44,695 nucleotides of DNA, taken from IMG/VR virus record IMGVR_UViG_3300030406_001980, positions 1-44,695 of that record; one strand, given 5' to 3'. How positions within the stretch are numbered: the stretch's first letter is position 1; each line of letters begins with the position of its first letter. Origin of the DNA: a virus. Below the pieces are notes generated by a model that made no database searches, was not told where the DNA came from, and saw only the letters and a list, made by a program, of their open reading frames with translations. Made by a program: the position numbers and the translations under genes. Of this stretch, positions 8,637 through 18,793 are shown piece after piece.

Positions 8637-11600
8637 ATGGCATATGAAATAGACTTAGCAAAGCTAATACAAAGACACAATGTTCAGCAAACACCTGCGG
8701 GATTTTGGGATACTTTCACTAGTTCTATTCAAGTTCCTTTTATTGATCCACAGTTAATAGCTTCTGTACAATTTGCTTCTGATCCTAGTCTAAGCGCAGC
8801 AGAAAATTTATATAATACAACAGGATTTTTTGATGGTTCACAAGGTAGAGCTAGATATAACTGGCAAGAAGTTTCAGAAAACCCTAGATTATTTTGGGAT
8901 TGGTTTAAGCAAACTGCTGGTAGTTCTTTCGGTCAACAATTTTCCCCAATAGTAGCGGCATTAGCCACAAAAAACCCAACAGCTTATGGAGCTGTTGCAA
9001 CTGCTCAGTATTATGTAAATAATACTAAAAGATTAGCATCAGAATATATGAAAGCTGTTGATGAAGGTAGAGAACCTGTACGACCAGATGACCAACTTAT
9101 AGATACTTTAGGAGTATCTGCTTTTCAAGCGCTTTTAGAGATAGCAGGTTTTAAAGCCTTTGGTATGGGTAAGTTACTGGGTATGAATGGTAGTAAGGTA
9201 GCCAAATCAACTGCTAAAAAAGCTCTTACAGATTTAGATAAGATAAATAAATCTCCCTCATTATTACGAAAAGCGGCTGGAGCATCCCTTACTGGTGCAG
9301 GTATATTAGGTAGGGGAGTAGTAAAAGGTGCTGGTATTGAAATCCCGCAAGAGGTTATGCAAACTATAGGTGAAAGATATCAAGCTGGGTTACCTTTAAT
9401 TGGTGATGAAGCTGCCGAAGAATATTTGGAAGCCATGGTAGGTGGTTTTTTTCTAGGTTCAAGCATTGGAACCACTATGGATGTGTTCGGTAAATTTAAT
9501 AGAAGTATGAGAACTGATCCTAAAATATTGGAACAAGAAAACAAAAAACTTTCTCTTATAGAAGAAGACTTAGAAAAACCTCAAAAGCAAGAAGACAAAG
9601 TAGACCTTGAAGGTTTAGAAGAATCTAATTTTGAGTATGGTGGAAGGTTACCTGATGATGAAGTACAGATAAAACAAGATATAAAAGTAAAAGGTACTAC
9701 TCCAGATATTAGTACCGAAGTTGACACACAGAATATAGAAGGCAAAATAGTTGGAACAGTCGAGGCTATAGAGGAAACAGATACATTTTCTACTGTGGAA
9801 GCCACTGGTGGTGATTTAAATTATGATACAGAAGATGTAACTCCATCAGAACTAAAAAAAGAAACAACAACTGAAAAAGAAGAAGATTTTAATGAGTATG
9901 AAAACTCAGAGTTTAAAAAAGAACTTGATGAAACAGATGCTTCACTAGCTAATCTAAATATAGAACAACCTACACAAGATTTAGATAAAGAAAAACTAGA
10001 TATTGCCATAGATGACGATATTAACAAAGATGCTATAGACGCAGAAGATACAAACAAAAAGAGAAAAAATAACCCTGAAAAATACGAAAAAGCTACAAAA
10101 AAATTAGATGCGCTTCAATTTAAAGGATTTGATCCAATTGCATCTGCAAAAAAATCCAAAGATGTACTTACTTTGGCAGAAAAAATTATCACAGATAAGA
10201 TTGATAAAGCACAAGAATTAGAGGAAGTAAAACAGCTAGATAAAGATACAAGTGTACAGACAGGTATACTAAGAAATAAATTAAGAGAAGCCTATATAAT
10301 AAACCCAAGTTTAAATGAAAATGAATTGGGTTCTAAAGTAAAGGACTTAGTAGTAACGTTAGATGATTTAGCTAATTCAATAAATGATATAGAACTAGAA
10401 TTAAAAAATGTATACAACAAAGAATTAGGTAAGTCTCCTAAATTAAATATACTACCTCAGTTAGTAAAAGGTTTACCTGAAATAACCCCTACTATTTTAG
10501 AAAGAAAAATTATAGATAAAAGAGGGGAAACAACTGGAATACAATACACTGTTTCTGGAACGTCACCGATACCACAAGATAAAATATTTTTACCTAAGAA
10601 TATAGATATTTTATTTTCTGAAGAAAATCGTAGAAAAGCAATGGCAGAGGACAAATTAGGAAGACCTCAGTTATTAAATCTCCAAACTAAAATAAGTGAT
10701 TACATACAGACATGGCAGTCGTTAAAAGCTATGACTGATTTATTAAGAGATAATCCAGAAAAAATAGGCACTGGTAAAGCTGAACCTAGAGAAAGCACCT
10801 ATGTTGGGTCTTACTATTTTAGAGGTGCGGTATCTGGTCAGGATACTACTTTATATAGACCTATAACTCCAGATGCAACTACTGCAATACAAGCTAATAA
10901 TTTAGCTGAAGCTATGGATAATATAGCTAAACAAAATCCAGAATTAAAAAAGATAGTAGAAGCCCTAAAAAGATTTACTGGTAGCACAGGTATAAGATAT
11001 GCAGAAGTACGTGATACTTTCGGTGAAAGGCGTGCAGCATATTACGATACAAAAGATAATATCATAACTGTAGACCCAGAAAAAGGTGGGAGTCCACATA
11101 CAATACTCCATGAGGCTACACACGCAGCCACACATGCAATACTACAAAAAGGTTCTCAGCATTTTTTAGTGAAACAGATAAAAGAAATCTTTGAAGAATC
11201 AAAACAATTTATAGACCCTACATTATACAAAGGAGCTTTTGTATTTGAAGAAAAAGGCTCTAAACCTAAATATGATTTAGAAGAATTTGTAGCAGAATTT
11301 TTTAGTAACCCAGAGTTCCAACAATCTTTGAGTGAATTTAGGTATAAAAATACAAATCAAACCCTCCTTGATAGAATAGTAAATTTTGTTCGTAGATTAT
11401 TAAACTTGCCTGAAAGAGGTGTCGTTAGATTAAATAATTTAATAGGTCAAATACTACAAGAATCAGAGTCTAGTCCTGTAAGAAGAACTTTATTTTCCGC
11501 GGCCATATCTGATGGCTTTGGGGGGATAGAAAATATGACCTTTAATAAAACAGATAAAGTAATAAAAGGGGGTCTAAATTTAACAGATAAGAATGTAAAT

Positions 11601-14600
11601 ATATTCAATAGATTAAAAAACATCCCTGGGTTTAAATATTTAAAGCAATTCCAACCTCTAACTTATGTGCTCAAAAGTGTAGTAGCAAATACACCTAAAA
11701 AAGTAAGTGATAAGTTTTCTGAGGTATATGATTTAATAAGACAAAAATCTGGGTATTTACAAACTCAAAGAGAACAAGCGGGATTAGTTGTTAAATACTT
11801 ACAGAATTTAAAAGATAAAAATCCTGAAGCATTTGAAGCATTTGCAGATTTAGCTATAAAAACTACTGAGGTTCAAGTAATAGTAGCGGATGAAAAAGGG
11901 AACCCACTAGACCCTAGTAATCCTAAACATGCTGAATTGATAGAAAAAGATATGGCCGTTAAAAAAGCGAATGGTTTATACAGTGAAAAAAATACTAGAA
12001 TTTTAAGAAATGCATATAAAAAACTTCCTGATCCTTATAGAAAAGCCTATGCAGCATTGGTTAACGATTTTAAAAATAGATTTGAAGATTACATAGGTGT
12101 AATAGAAACAGACATATTAAGTATGCAAAATATAAACCCAGAAACAAAGGGTTTTATAATGAATATAATAAAGAGGGGGATTGATAATAGCACGGTTCCT
12201 GCTCCGTTTCTACCTTTAAGACGTTTTGGTGATTTTAGACTATCTATAATACAAAAAGACCCATCATCTAATCCTATAGATGGGAAAGGGTACGAGCGTA
12301 GGGTAGAGCATTTTGAAAGCGCAGCAGATAGAGATAAATTTACAGTTGAATATAGAGAGAATATTCTTGAAAATACTCCTACTAAAGATAGAAATATAAT
12401 ACTAAAAATATTTGGGATGATGCGAAACTACTCGCAAGAAGGTGTAAGCATAAACCCACAAAAAGATTTCAATACAGCTCAATTAGATGCAATGCCAGAA
12501 GAACAAAAAAATGCGTATCTTGATTTAAGAAGTGCATATAATGAGTTAAGTTCAGATGGTAAATTTAGGTTTGGTTTATTTAATAGCCCAACCCCTTTTA
12601 GCTCCTATTATGATCTAAATAAAATTCGTAATGATTCTGCTAGCTTTACAGCTCCTGTTCTTGCTAAACTAGAAAAAGTTTTTGATGATGCTAACGTAGA
12701 CAGAGAAACTAAAGAACAATTTTTTGATTATGCTTTTAAACATCTACCTGACGCACTGTTTGGTGGTATGATACAAAAACGTAGTATTCCAGTAGTTCAA
12801 GGTGCATCTAGAGATATTATAAATATCTATAGGACTCACACTCAGTCTATGATAAGCAGACAAGCAGATGCTTTATTTAATGGAGCTATGGATAGAGCTG
12901 TGGATGGCGCTCGTGAAATCATCCGTAGAGATGCAGAAACTGGGCAAGGAATTAATTACGCTGCTGGAACTGTCGAAGAAGCTCAAGAATATTTAAGATA
13001 TCTAGAAAAAGCTACTTCATTTGCTAAATCTCCTACTAGCTCAAACCTTGCTAATTTTGGTACTGCGTTAGGATTCCATTGGTTTATGGGTTTCAACATA
13101 TCTTCAGCTCTTATCCAAGGAACAAACATGGTGGGAGTTATATACCCAGCACTGGGTGCTAAGTATGGGTATGGCAATGCCATCAGTTCTATTTCAAAAG
13201 CCGCAAGTATAATTAAAAACGCAGGATTAACTAGAACTATAAAAGACCCTACAGGTCTACTAGGTGATGACAGAATTATTGATAGTGTAAGTATATTAAA
13301 TTACACAAAAGAACAACTATCTCAAATAAGTAAAAGTAAAGGGTACGACTCAGACACACTTTTTAAACTTCGTAAAACTCTAAAAGAATATGGTCAACTT
13401 GGTAGATCAAGTGAACAAGATTTACTAAGCCCTACATCAAGGATAGGGCCTGAAGGAAGGGATGCTAAACTAAAAGACAGAATAACTGGTAGATTTATGC
13501 CTAGTCTTATGAAAGCGAGTTCATTCTTATTTAATTTAACTGAGCAAGCCCAAAGAGAAGTTACTGCATTATCCGCTTTCGATTTAGCATATAACAAATA
13601 TTTAAAAGATGTTAAAGCTGGTAAAATTACAAAGCAAGAGGCTTATAAAAAAGCAGAAAAAGATGCAGTTGATTCTATAGAGATATACAACGGTGGTATT
13701 TCTAGAGAGACGGCCCCTGCGTTTGGTCAAGAGGCAGGGGGATATGCAAGATTAATCACTCTATTTAAAAATTATGGATTCTTTTTGTACTCACTTATAT
13801 TTAGTCTACTTAAAAAATCATTACCAAAATATTTAGGTAACCAATATTCAGATCAAGAAATAGCCACCGCTAGAAAAACTTTAGTGGGTATGACTGGAGC
13901 TGCATATCTGTTGGGTGGAACTAAAGCGGTTCCATTCTTTTTTGTACCTGAAATTATATACAATTCTTTCTTTAAAGATGAAGGTGAAGAAGATTTTGAC
14001 CAACTAGCAGAAAGTATTTTTGGGGAATCTATGTTAGATAAACTTTTTGGTTTAAAAATAGGTCAAAGAACAGGTTTTTACCAAGTTATATTTCAATCCC
14101 CCCGTCAAGAATCTACAACCTTTGCAAGTTATTTCGATCAATTAGCTCTACAAGCTCTGGGGCCTCTTTATAGTGGTGGTAGTAATTTTATGAAAGGTTT
14201 TGACGATATAGCTAACGGTCAATTCCAAAGAGGTATAGAAAAAATGGTACCAACTGCCGCTAGTAATATTAGTAAAGCTACACGCCTATTTACAGAAGGA
14301 GTTGTAACTAAGCGTGGTGATACTGTATTAGAACCTTTAGGTTTAATACCTACAATAGCCAATGGAGTTGGTCTGAAGACTTACACTGTTTATTTAAGTA
14401 CAGACGTACCATTTAATGTTCGTAAAAGATTCCAACAAGTGGATAATAAAAAACAAAAATATTTAGAACAAATGGAACACGCTAGTAAAATGGGAGATGT
14501 TGACCAATATAGAACAGCTTACGATAAGCTACTCAGATTAGGAGAACAAACAATTACGGGAGCAAATGGTAGAAAAGCAAAAATAAGGGATGTGTTTAAT

Positions 14601-14768
14601 ATAAATCCTTCTTCTATATCTAAATCTATGAAGATAAGACTTAGTAAAGACAAACCTTATGGTATGTATATAAACCCTAGATATAAAGAGTTATTCACCT
14701 CATTAATTGAGGAAAAATATAGAGAACGGGGTTTGAAGTTTTCAGATAATATGTTACTTAGTGATTAA
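8637..14768 (+). CDS. Giant internal virion protein with zincin-type HEATH motif
   Basis: A 2043-residue protein, the largest in the window and probably an ejected core protein. Residues 303-482 are strongly acidic/charged and low in complexity. A gluzincin-like metallopeptidase core follows: HEATH at 825-829 (His825, Glu826, His829), then a downstream LEEFVAEFF block with Glu882, Glu883 and Glu887 as third-ligand candidates. The C-terminal half is helical with hydrophobic segments near residues 1479-1507, 1711-1726 and 1751-1780, which could insert in the host membrane. Length and position match T7 gp15/gp16-type ejectosome proteins; the protease could process virion or host proteins. Its stop overlaps the opposing gene by 4 bases. 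Enzyme activity is inferred from the motif. Confidence 0.75.
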   Translation: MAYEIDLAKLIQRHNVQQTPAGFWDTFTSSIQVPFIDPQLIASVQFASDPSLSAAENLYNTTGFFDGSQGRARYNWQEVSENPRLFWDWFKQTAGSSFGQQFSPIVAALATKNPTAYGAVATAQYYVNNTKRLASEYMKAVDEGREPVRPDDQLIDTLGVSAFQALLEIAGFKAFGMGKLLGMNGSKVAKSTAKKALTDLDKINKSPSLLRKAAGASLTGAGILGRGVVKGAGIEIPQEVMQTIGERYQAGLPLIGDEAAEEYLEAMVGGFFLGSSIGTTMDVFGKFNRSMRTDPKILEQENKKLSLIEEDLEKPQKQEDKVDLEGLEESNFEYGGRLPDDEVQIKQDIKVKGTTPDISTEVDTQNIEGKIVGTVEAIEETDTFSTVEATGGDLNYDTEDVTPSELKKETTTEKEEDFNEYENSEFKKELDETDASLANLNIEQPTQDLDKEKLDIAIDDDINKDAIDAEDTNKKRKNNPEKYEKATKKLDALQFKGFDPIASAKKSKDVLTLAEKIITDKIDKAQELEEVKQLDKDTSVQTGILRNKLREAYIINPSLNENELGSKVKDLVVTLDDLANSINDIELELKNVYNKELGKSPKLNILPQLVKGLPEITPTILERKIIDKRGETTGIQYTVSGTSPIPQDKIFLPKNIDILFSEENRRKAMAEDKLGRPQLLNLQTKISDYIQTWQSLKAMTDLLRDNPEKIGTGKAEPRESTYVGSYYFRGAVSGQDTTLYRPITPDATTAIQANNLAEAMDNIAKQNPELKKIVEALKRFTGSTGIRYAEVRDTFGERRAAYYDTKDNIITVDPEKGGSPHTILHEATHAATHAILQKGSQHFLVKQIKEIFEESKQFIDPTLYKGAFVFEEKGSKPKYDLEEFVAEFFSNPEFQQSLSEFRYKNTNQTLLDRIVNFVRRLLNLPERGVVRLNNLIGQILQESESSPVRRTLFSAAISDGFGGIENMTFNKTDKVIKGGLNLTDKNVNIFNRLKNIPGFKYLKQFQPLTYVLKSVVANTPKKVSDKFSEVYDLIRQKSGYLQTQREQAGLVVKYLQNLKDKNPEAFEAFADLAIKTTEVQVIVADEKGNPLDPSNPKHAELIEKDMAVKKANGLYSEKNTRILRNAYKKLPDPYRKAYAALVNDFKNRFEDYIGVIETDILSMQNINPETKGFIMNIIKRGIDNSTVPAPFLPLRRFGDFRLSIIQKDPSSNPIDGKGYERRVEHFESAADRDKFTVEYRENILENTPTKDRNIILKIFGMMRNYSQEGVSINPQKDFNTAQLDAMPEEQKNAYLDLRSAYNELSSDGKFRFGLFNSPTPFSSYYDLNKIRNDSASFTAPVLAKLEKVFDDANVDRETKEQFFDYAFKHLPDALFGGMIQKRSIPVVQGASRDIINIYRTHTQSMISRQADALFNGAMDRAVDGAREIIRRDAETGQGINYAAGTVEEAQEYLRYLEKATSFAKSPTSSNLANFGTALGFHWFMGFNISSALIQGTNMVGVIYPALGAKYGYGNAISSISKAASIIKNAGLTRTIKDPTGLLGDDRIIDSVSILNYTKEQLSQISKSKGYDSDTLFKLRKTLKEYGQLGRSSEQDLLSPTSRIGPEGRDAKLKDRITGRFMPSLMKASSFLFNLTEQAQREVTALSAFDLAYNKYLKDVKAGKITKQEAYKKAEKDAVDSIEIYNGGISRETAPAFGQEAGGYARLITLFKNYGFFLYSLIFSLLKKSLPKYLGNQYSDQEIATARKTLVGMTGAAYLLGGTKAVPFFFVPEIIYNSFFKDEGEEDFDQLAESIFGESMLDKLFGLKIGQRTGFYQVIFQSPRQESTTFASYFDQLALQALGPLYSGGSNFMKGFDDIANGQFQRGIEKMVPTAASNISKATRLFTEGVVTKRGDTVLEPLGLIPTIANGVGLKTYTVYLSTDVPFNVRKRFQQVDNKKQKYLEQMEHASKMGDVDQYRTAYDKLLRLGEQTITGANGRKAKIRDVFNINPSSISKSMKIRLSKDKPYGMYINPRYKELFTSLIEEKYRERGLKFSDNMLLSD

Positions 14769-14983
14769 CTTATTCTCCATACTCGTAACCCACGGATATT
14801 CTTCTCTATCACAATTTTGTAGGCTATATTAATATCAAGCTCTTCTGCTTTACGTTTTATTTCTCTTTGTAGTTTTATACAAGAAAGACAAGGTAGGAAA
14901 AAACTTGTACCCACCTTAAAATCACTCCAACGTATTTTTATTACAGCATCACCTATGTGTATCTCAGATAAGTTACCACTCAT
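14765..14983 (-). CDS. Small conserved protein, unknown function
   Basis: A 72-residue protein at the end of the leftward operon. Its start overlaps the stop of the primase-helicase gene (ATGA), which supports it as real. It contains two cysteines in a CLSC arrangement near the middle, between an N-terminal IGDAVIKIRW strand region and a charged helix (KLQREIKRKAEELDI). I do not recognise the family. Two cysteines alone are too few for a zinc site unless it dimerises. Its 3' end overlaps the opposing virion gene by 4 bases, leaving no room for a terminator. Confidence 0.6.
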   Translation of the reverse strand: MSGNLSEIHIGDAVIKIRWSDFKVGTSFFLPCLSCIKLQREIKRKAEELDINIAYKIVIEKNIRGLRVWRIS

Positions 14984-17865
14984 TTAGGTGCGTCCTTCCC
15001 CAAAACTCTATCCATATTTAATTGTATAGAACTAACTGGAGTGGTGCTGATATAACCTTTACCCAATCTCTTAGACACTTTATCAGCTATTACATAACCC
15101 ATCTCTTTTAGTCTTGCAACCATAGCATTTGCAGATACTCTACCTTTTAAAAACTCTACAAAATCTCTTCTGTTTATAAATATAAATCTTGTATCTGGTT
15201 CTTGTCTTACATAAATAATAGATGATCTAGGTATCATATCAGGCTCACCCACTGCCTCACGTTTATCATCATCATTAAATGTATTCTCTACACGCTTGTC
15301 TATCTTGCTATTTATCGTAAGAGTGTTAGGGCCTCTAGATATCAAATACTCACCTAGTATCTGTGTATCGTTTTCATTAAGTGGTATAGTTTCAGCTTTA
15401 GCTCCAGCTAGTATATCCATAACTCGCTGATAAGTTTTATCATAGTCGAAATCCCACAACTTTAATTTATTAGCATAACGTATACCTAAGAAACCCATAG
15501 CACAGATAGATGCCCAATATCTTCCCTGTTTATTAAGATTGCCTTCTTCTCTAACCTCTCTAGTCAATGCATTAAGATCATCCTGTGTTGAAGATTTATT
15601 AGTCATAACATGCTGAATAAAAGGAACACAAGCTAATCCGTTATTACGAAATAATATATTAACTAAATCTTGAGTCTGCCCATCATCAAGTGTGGTAGGA
15701 AAGTTCTCTAAATCAAACTGTAATAGTCGTGCTAGTTCTGGTGCAGAGTTTTTACTATGAGTTTTTATTAGCTGTGTAAAATCAGTGTTTGATGCAGCTA
15801 TTGTCATACCTTTCCAACGAATGTAATTATCTCTCTCCCTGTTCTCACTACCCGCTAATCTGTTAGGTGCTTCACCCTCAGACATACCATAAGCTATTCG
15901 GGATGCCTCGGCAGGTTCTACATCTGTAAACTCATCTATGGTCAGAGGTACAGAGTTGTATTCTGCTCTTCTCTGCCACATAGAATTTATTGTATCCTTA
16001 CCTTTCATCATCAATCGTGCTGGATGACCATAGATTGAATTGATAGCTATTAAAGTGGATGTCTTGTTATAACCACTACTATCCGATCTAAGATTGATTA
16101 AAGCACCTTCAATATTACTAAAAGCAACTAAAGGGGATGCCAACCCAAGGGCTAAAACAAATCGTCTTAGCTCCTCTCCTTCAGGTTGGTATAACTTATT
16201 TATTGCATATGTCCAATCTTCTAACTTACCCATTTGGGTAAACCTATCTTTGTTTATAATAGTTATAGGAGATTTAGGTGTTTCTAATACATCCGTTGCT
16301 GTTATCAATCTCTCCCCTAATACAAACTTCAAAGGTTTCTCTGAATATATTTCTTCTGTCCACCCAAAGTTAGGATAAGTTTCCTCTGCTGGTAATATCC
16401 TCTTAAGGTGACCCATGTATTTTTGTAAAAATATCATAACTTCTTTCATTTGATGATTTGCAAATCCGACTTCAAAACCTAAAACTTTTTGTAGTTCTAC
16501 TGGAGAACTCATTTTCCATACTGGCATAAGAAAAGACTTCGTACCCTCATGTGGTAGAGTATATTTTATCTCCACCATGTGACCTTCTTTCCTGTCAACT
16601 AATCTTCTAGAAATCCACAGTGGGTCTTCAGATATAGGAGTATCAGCATTACCCCCAGTTCCTTTTCTCCATATAATATTATCTTCAATATAGTATGCAC
16701 TGAAGTATGGACTGTCTGGTAGTTCAGGTTGTTCTTCTACATGTAGCTCTGTACTGGACAATGTCTGTGAAACATGTTCCGTGAAACTTTCTCGCACTTG
16801 CTCGACCGCAAGTTGTTTTAGAGGATGTAGTTTACCTAGAGATATAGGACTATTTATCTCCCCTTTGTTAGTACAGCTCTTACATAAATCTTCTCTACCA
16901 CAATGAGATGCCATTGTCTTACATAGATAAGGTTTTAATGTCTTACCTAGTTTCTTTTCTGTTTCTAATTTATTATATCCATCATAGTTCTCTGAGAGTT
17001 TGTGCATCCAAGCATCTTTATCCTCACAAAACTTAATAATAGATAGCGCTGCTCTCCAAGCTGGTTCAGTTTGTTCTTTTTGATTATTATATAATTCTAA
17101 TATTTGGTTACATCCATTACCCTCTAATGACCTATCTATTATCTGTTGAAAACTAAATTTATTATTAGATAGTATTTTTTCAAACTCATCATCTTCTTCT
17201 ACTTCTTTTTTGGTAGGTTCTTTCTTAGTTGGTATTATCTTTCTATAATATTTAAATGGCGCTGGTGTAGGTAATTGCTCTGATATAACTCTTGCTTTTT
17301 TATTAGCTTTTAAATTCTTTGTATCTGGCATTCTGAGATACGCAACACTATTAGTCATAGAACCAGAATCTACTTTTAATTCTGAAGCCTCTACAAACTC
17401 TTTAAAGTCTGTTGCTAACTCATCCCATTCTTTGGTATCTACTTCCTCTTTCAGTGGCCAATATAAATGATACCCATTACCAGAGGATACCCATATTGGA
17501 TTCTTTAATTTATCTGACTCAAACTCACTTAGAAAATTGCTAATTGATTGTCTCGCATCTGCGCTACTTTCATAACTTATCGTAGTATTCTTTTTACCTA
17601 CGTCAATATCCATAAACAGACATCTAACTGCTGTGCAATTATCTTGTTTTCTTTTATCTTTAGATAATCTACCTACACTAAAATAAACATTTAAATCTTG
17701 TTCAGAATAACTATTAGCTTTATCTACTAATTCATCTATGGTATGTAAATACTCTTCTTCCATTTTGGAACTACCCAGTTCCATTTTACCAAGACAATAA
17801 AAACTGTTTTCTACATGAGTGGGTAAGACATTAGATAGAAATTCTTTAACAGAAATATTCTTCAC
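14980..17865 (-). CDS. Primase-helicase: AEP-like primase domain plus DUF927-type ATPase
   Basis: A 961-residue replication protein. The start is GTG with GGGAG upstream. The N-terminal third looks like an archaeo-eukaryotic primase: FMDID with Asp86 and Asp88, SSGNGYHLYW with His133, and a later LRMPDTKN block. A Cys cluster (CKTMASHCGREDLCKSC) follows near residue 310 and may bind zinc. The middle is a DUF927-like ATPase: a Walker A-like segment DSSGYNKT at residues 595-602 (Lys601) and Walker B TIDEF with Asp644 and Glu645. The C-terminus resembles a winged helix. Phages with this architecture use it in place of separate primase and replicative helicase. The Walker A glycines are replaced (see findings). 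Confidence 0.8.
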   Translation of the reverse strand: MKNISVKEFLSNVLPTHVENSFYCLGKMELGSSKMEEEYLHTIDELVDKANSYSEQDLNVYFSVGRLSKDKRKQDNCTAVRCLFMDIDVGKKNTTISYESSADARQSISNFLSEFESDKLKNPIWVSSGNGYHLYWPLKEEVDTKEWDELATDFKEFVEASELKVDSGSMTNSVAYLRMPDTKNLKANKKARVISEQLPTPAPFKYYRKIIPTKKEPTKKEVEEDDEFEKILSNNKFSFQQIIDRSLEGNGCNQILELYNNQKEQTEPAWRAALSIIKFCEDKDAWMHKLSENYDGYNKLETEKKLGKTLKPYLCKTMASHCGREDLCKSCTNKGEINSPISLGKLHPLKQLAVEQVRESFTEHVSQTLSSTELHVEEQPELPDSPYFSAYYIEDNIIWRKGTGGNADTPISEDPLWISRRLVDRKEGHMVEIKYTLPHEGTKSFLMPVWKMSSPVELQKVLGFEVGFANHQMKEVMIFLQKYMGHLKRILPAEETYPNFGWTEEIYSEKPLKFVLGERLITATDVLETPKSPITIINKDRFTQMGKLEDWTYAINKLYQPEGEELRRFVLALGLASPLVAFSNIEGALINLRSDSSGYNKTSTLIAINSIYGHPARLMMKGKDTINSMWQRRAEYNSVPLTIDEFTDVEPAEASRIAYGMSEGEAPNRLAGSENRERDNYIRWKGMTIAASNTDFTQLIKTHSKNSAPELARLLQFDLENFPTTLDDGQTQDLVNILFRNNGLACVPFIQHVMTNKSSTQDDLNALTREVREEGNLNKQGRYWASICAMGFLGIRYANKLKLWDFDYDKTYQRVMDILAGAKAETIPLNENDTQILGEYLISRGPNTLTINSKIDKRVENTFNDDDKREAVGEPDMIPRSSIIYVRQEPDTRFIFINRRDFVEFLKGRVSANAMVARLKEMGYVIADKVSKRLGKGYISTTPVSSIQLNMDRVLGKDAPK

Positions 17866-17874
17866 TCTCTCTCC

Positions 17875-18078
17875 CTACTTACTAGCTATCTTTAATACCG
17901 TTTTTACTTTTTCTAAAGTTTCATCATCACTAGGTATACCCCCACCTAGCCACCTATCAAATGTAGGTCTAGTTATACCAAATAATCTACTCCACTCCGT
18001 CTTAGAGACTTCGTTTTCTTTATTGATAAACAATATCTCCAGATTACGCATATAGTATTTTTTAACATCTAAATCCAT
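17875..18078 (-). CDS. Small HTH (XRE-like) DNA-binding protein
   Basis: A 67-residue protein with a predicted helix-turn-helix: SKTEWSRLFGITRPTFDRW, in which GITRPTFDRW reads as turn plus recognition helix. The following GGGIPSDDETLEKVKTVL matches the usual fourth/fifth helix region of Cro/XRE-type proteins. A GGAG lies 5 bases before the ATG. It sits between the ssDNA-binding protein and the primase genes and downstream of a hairpin and a perfect 10-bp palindrome (18125-18134). It could regulate this operon, but the target is unknown. Confidence 0.7.
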   Translation of the reverse strand: MDLDVKKYYMRNLEILFINKENEVSKTEWSRLFGITRPTFDRWLGGGIPSDDETLEKVKTVLKIASK

Positions 18079-18087
18079 AACAACTCC

Positions 18088-18122
18088 AAAAAGAGGCGAG
18101 CCACATTCCCATCAAATGTAGC
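18088..18122 (-). terminator. Possible intrinsic terminator/attenuator
   Basis: On the minus strand an 8-bp stem (one G-U pair; arms 18115-18122 and 18100-18107, 7-base loop) is followed by a CTC-interrupted T5 run at 18088-18092. It lies between the ssDNA-binding-protein gene and the HTH gene, so it could partly terminate or attenuate the leftward transcript. The stem is short and the T run begins late, so this is tentative. Confidence 0.35.
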
Positions 18123-18124
18123 CC

Positions 18125-18134
18125 ACCTTAAGGT
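18125..18134. promoter_or_regulatory. Perfect palindrome, possible operator
   Basis: ACCTTAAGGT is a perfect 10-bp palindrome in the short gap between the ssDNA-binding-protein gene and the HTH gene. A regulator binding site is possible, given the adjacent HTH gene, but there is no second copy nearby to support it. Confidence 0.25.
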
Positions 18135-18137
18135 AGA

Positions 18138-18776
18138 TTATTCTTTAGCCCAATCTTCCATAATAGCATCAGTGGACTGTGGTGGTGTACTACTTTTCTT
18201 ATCTGAGTAAACTGTTGGTTCATCAGACTTAGGAGTTTCTAGTTTCTCCCCTACAAAACCACCATCTTCAGCAGAGAATCCATATTTGTCTCCACCGCCA
18301 CCGCCTTCTACATACTTGATAACTTGTACAGCTCGTATGCGAATAGTAATACCAGCTCCAATCGCAGCGGTGTGGAATGGTACAGCAGTACCCCCAACTC
18401 TTAACTCAGAACCACCCCATATATCTGACTCTTTAATAAGTTTAGGTGGTTTACCAGCATCATAGATAGCTGGTTTGTAGGCGGCTTTAGATTTAAATTT
18501 AATGATAACTTTCCCAGTAGGATTACCATCATCATCTTCCTCATCAAAATATGGCATTGGTGCAATCTTGACATTCTTCTTAGTCTTTGAAAGCTCCTCT
18601 ACGTTTCTATTATGTAAGTCATTAATTAAATCAATGACAGGTTGGGCATCCTCTTTGGACATCTTAAGATTAACTTTATAGTGTCCATCCTTGTCAAACT
18701 TTGTGTCAGGTCTGCTTAGATGTGGGTAGACTGCCTCACCCTTCTTAGTGGTAAAAAATTCATTTTTGATTGCCAT
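18138..18776 (-). CDS. Single-strand DNA-binding protein, DUF2815-like
   Basis: A 212-residue protein recognised as the DUF2815 type of phage ssDNA-binding protein (OB-fold, functional analogue of T7 gp2.5). The N-terminus FFTTKKGEAVYPHLSRPDTKF and the central block KAAYKPAIYDAGKPPKLIK are typical, as is the following GGSELRVGGTAVPF strand region. The C-terminal 40 residues are Ser/Pro-rich and end in an acidic tail (DAIMEDWAKE), as in ssDNA-binding proteins that recruit replication partners. A GGAGAGAGTATC leader precedes the ATG. It would coat single strands during replication and recombination together with PolA and the primase-helicase of this arm. Confidence 0.85.
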   Translation of the reverse strand: MAIKNEFFTTKKGEAVYPHLSRPDTKFDKDGHYKVNLKMSKEDAQPVIDLINDLHNRNVEELSKTKKNVKIAPMPYFDEEDDDGNPTGKVIIKFKSKAAYKPAIYDAGKPPKLIKESDIWGGSELRVGGTAVPFHTAAIGAGITIRIRAVQVIKYVEGGGGGDKYGFSAEDGGFVGEKLETPKSDEPTVYSDKKSSTPPQSTDAIMEDWAKE

Positions 18777-18793
18777 GATACTCTCTCCTTTAA

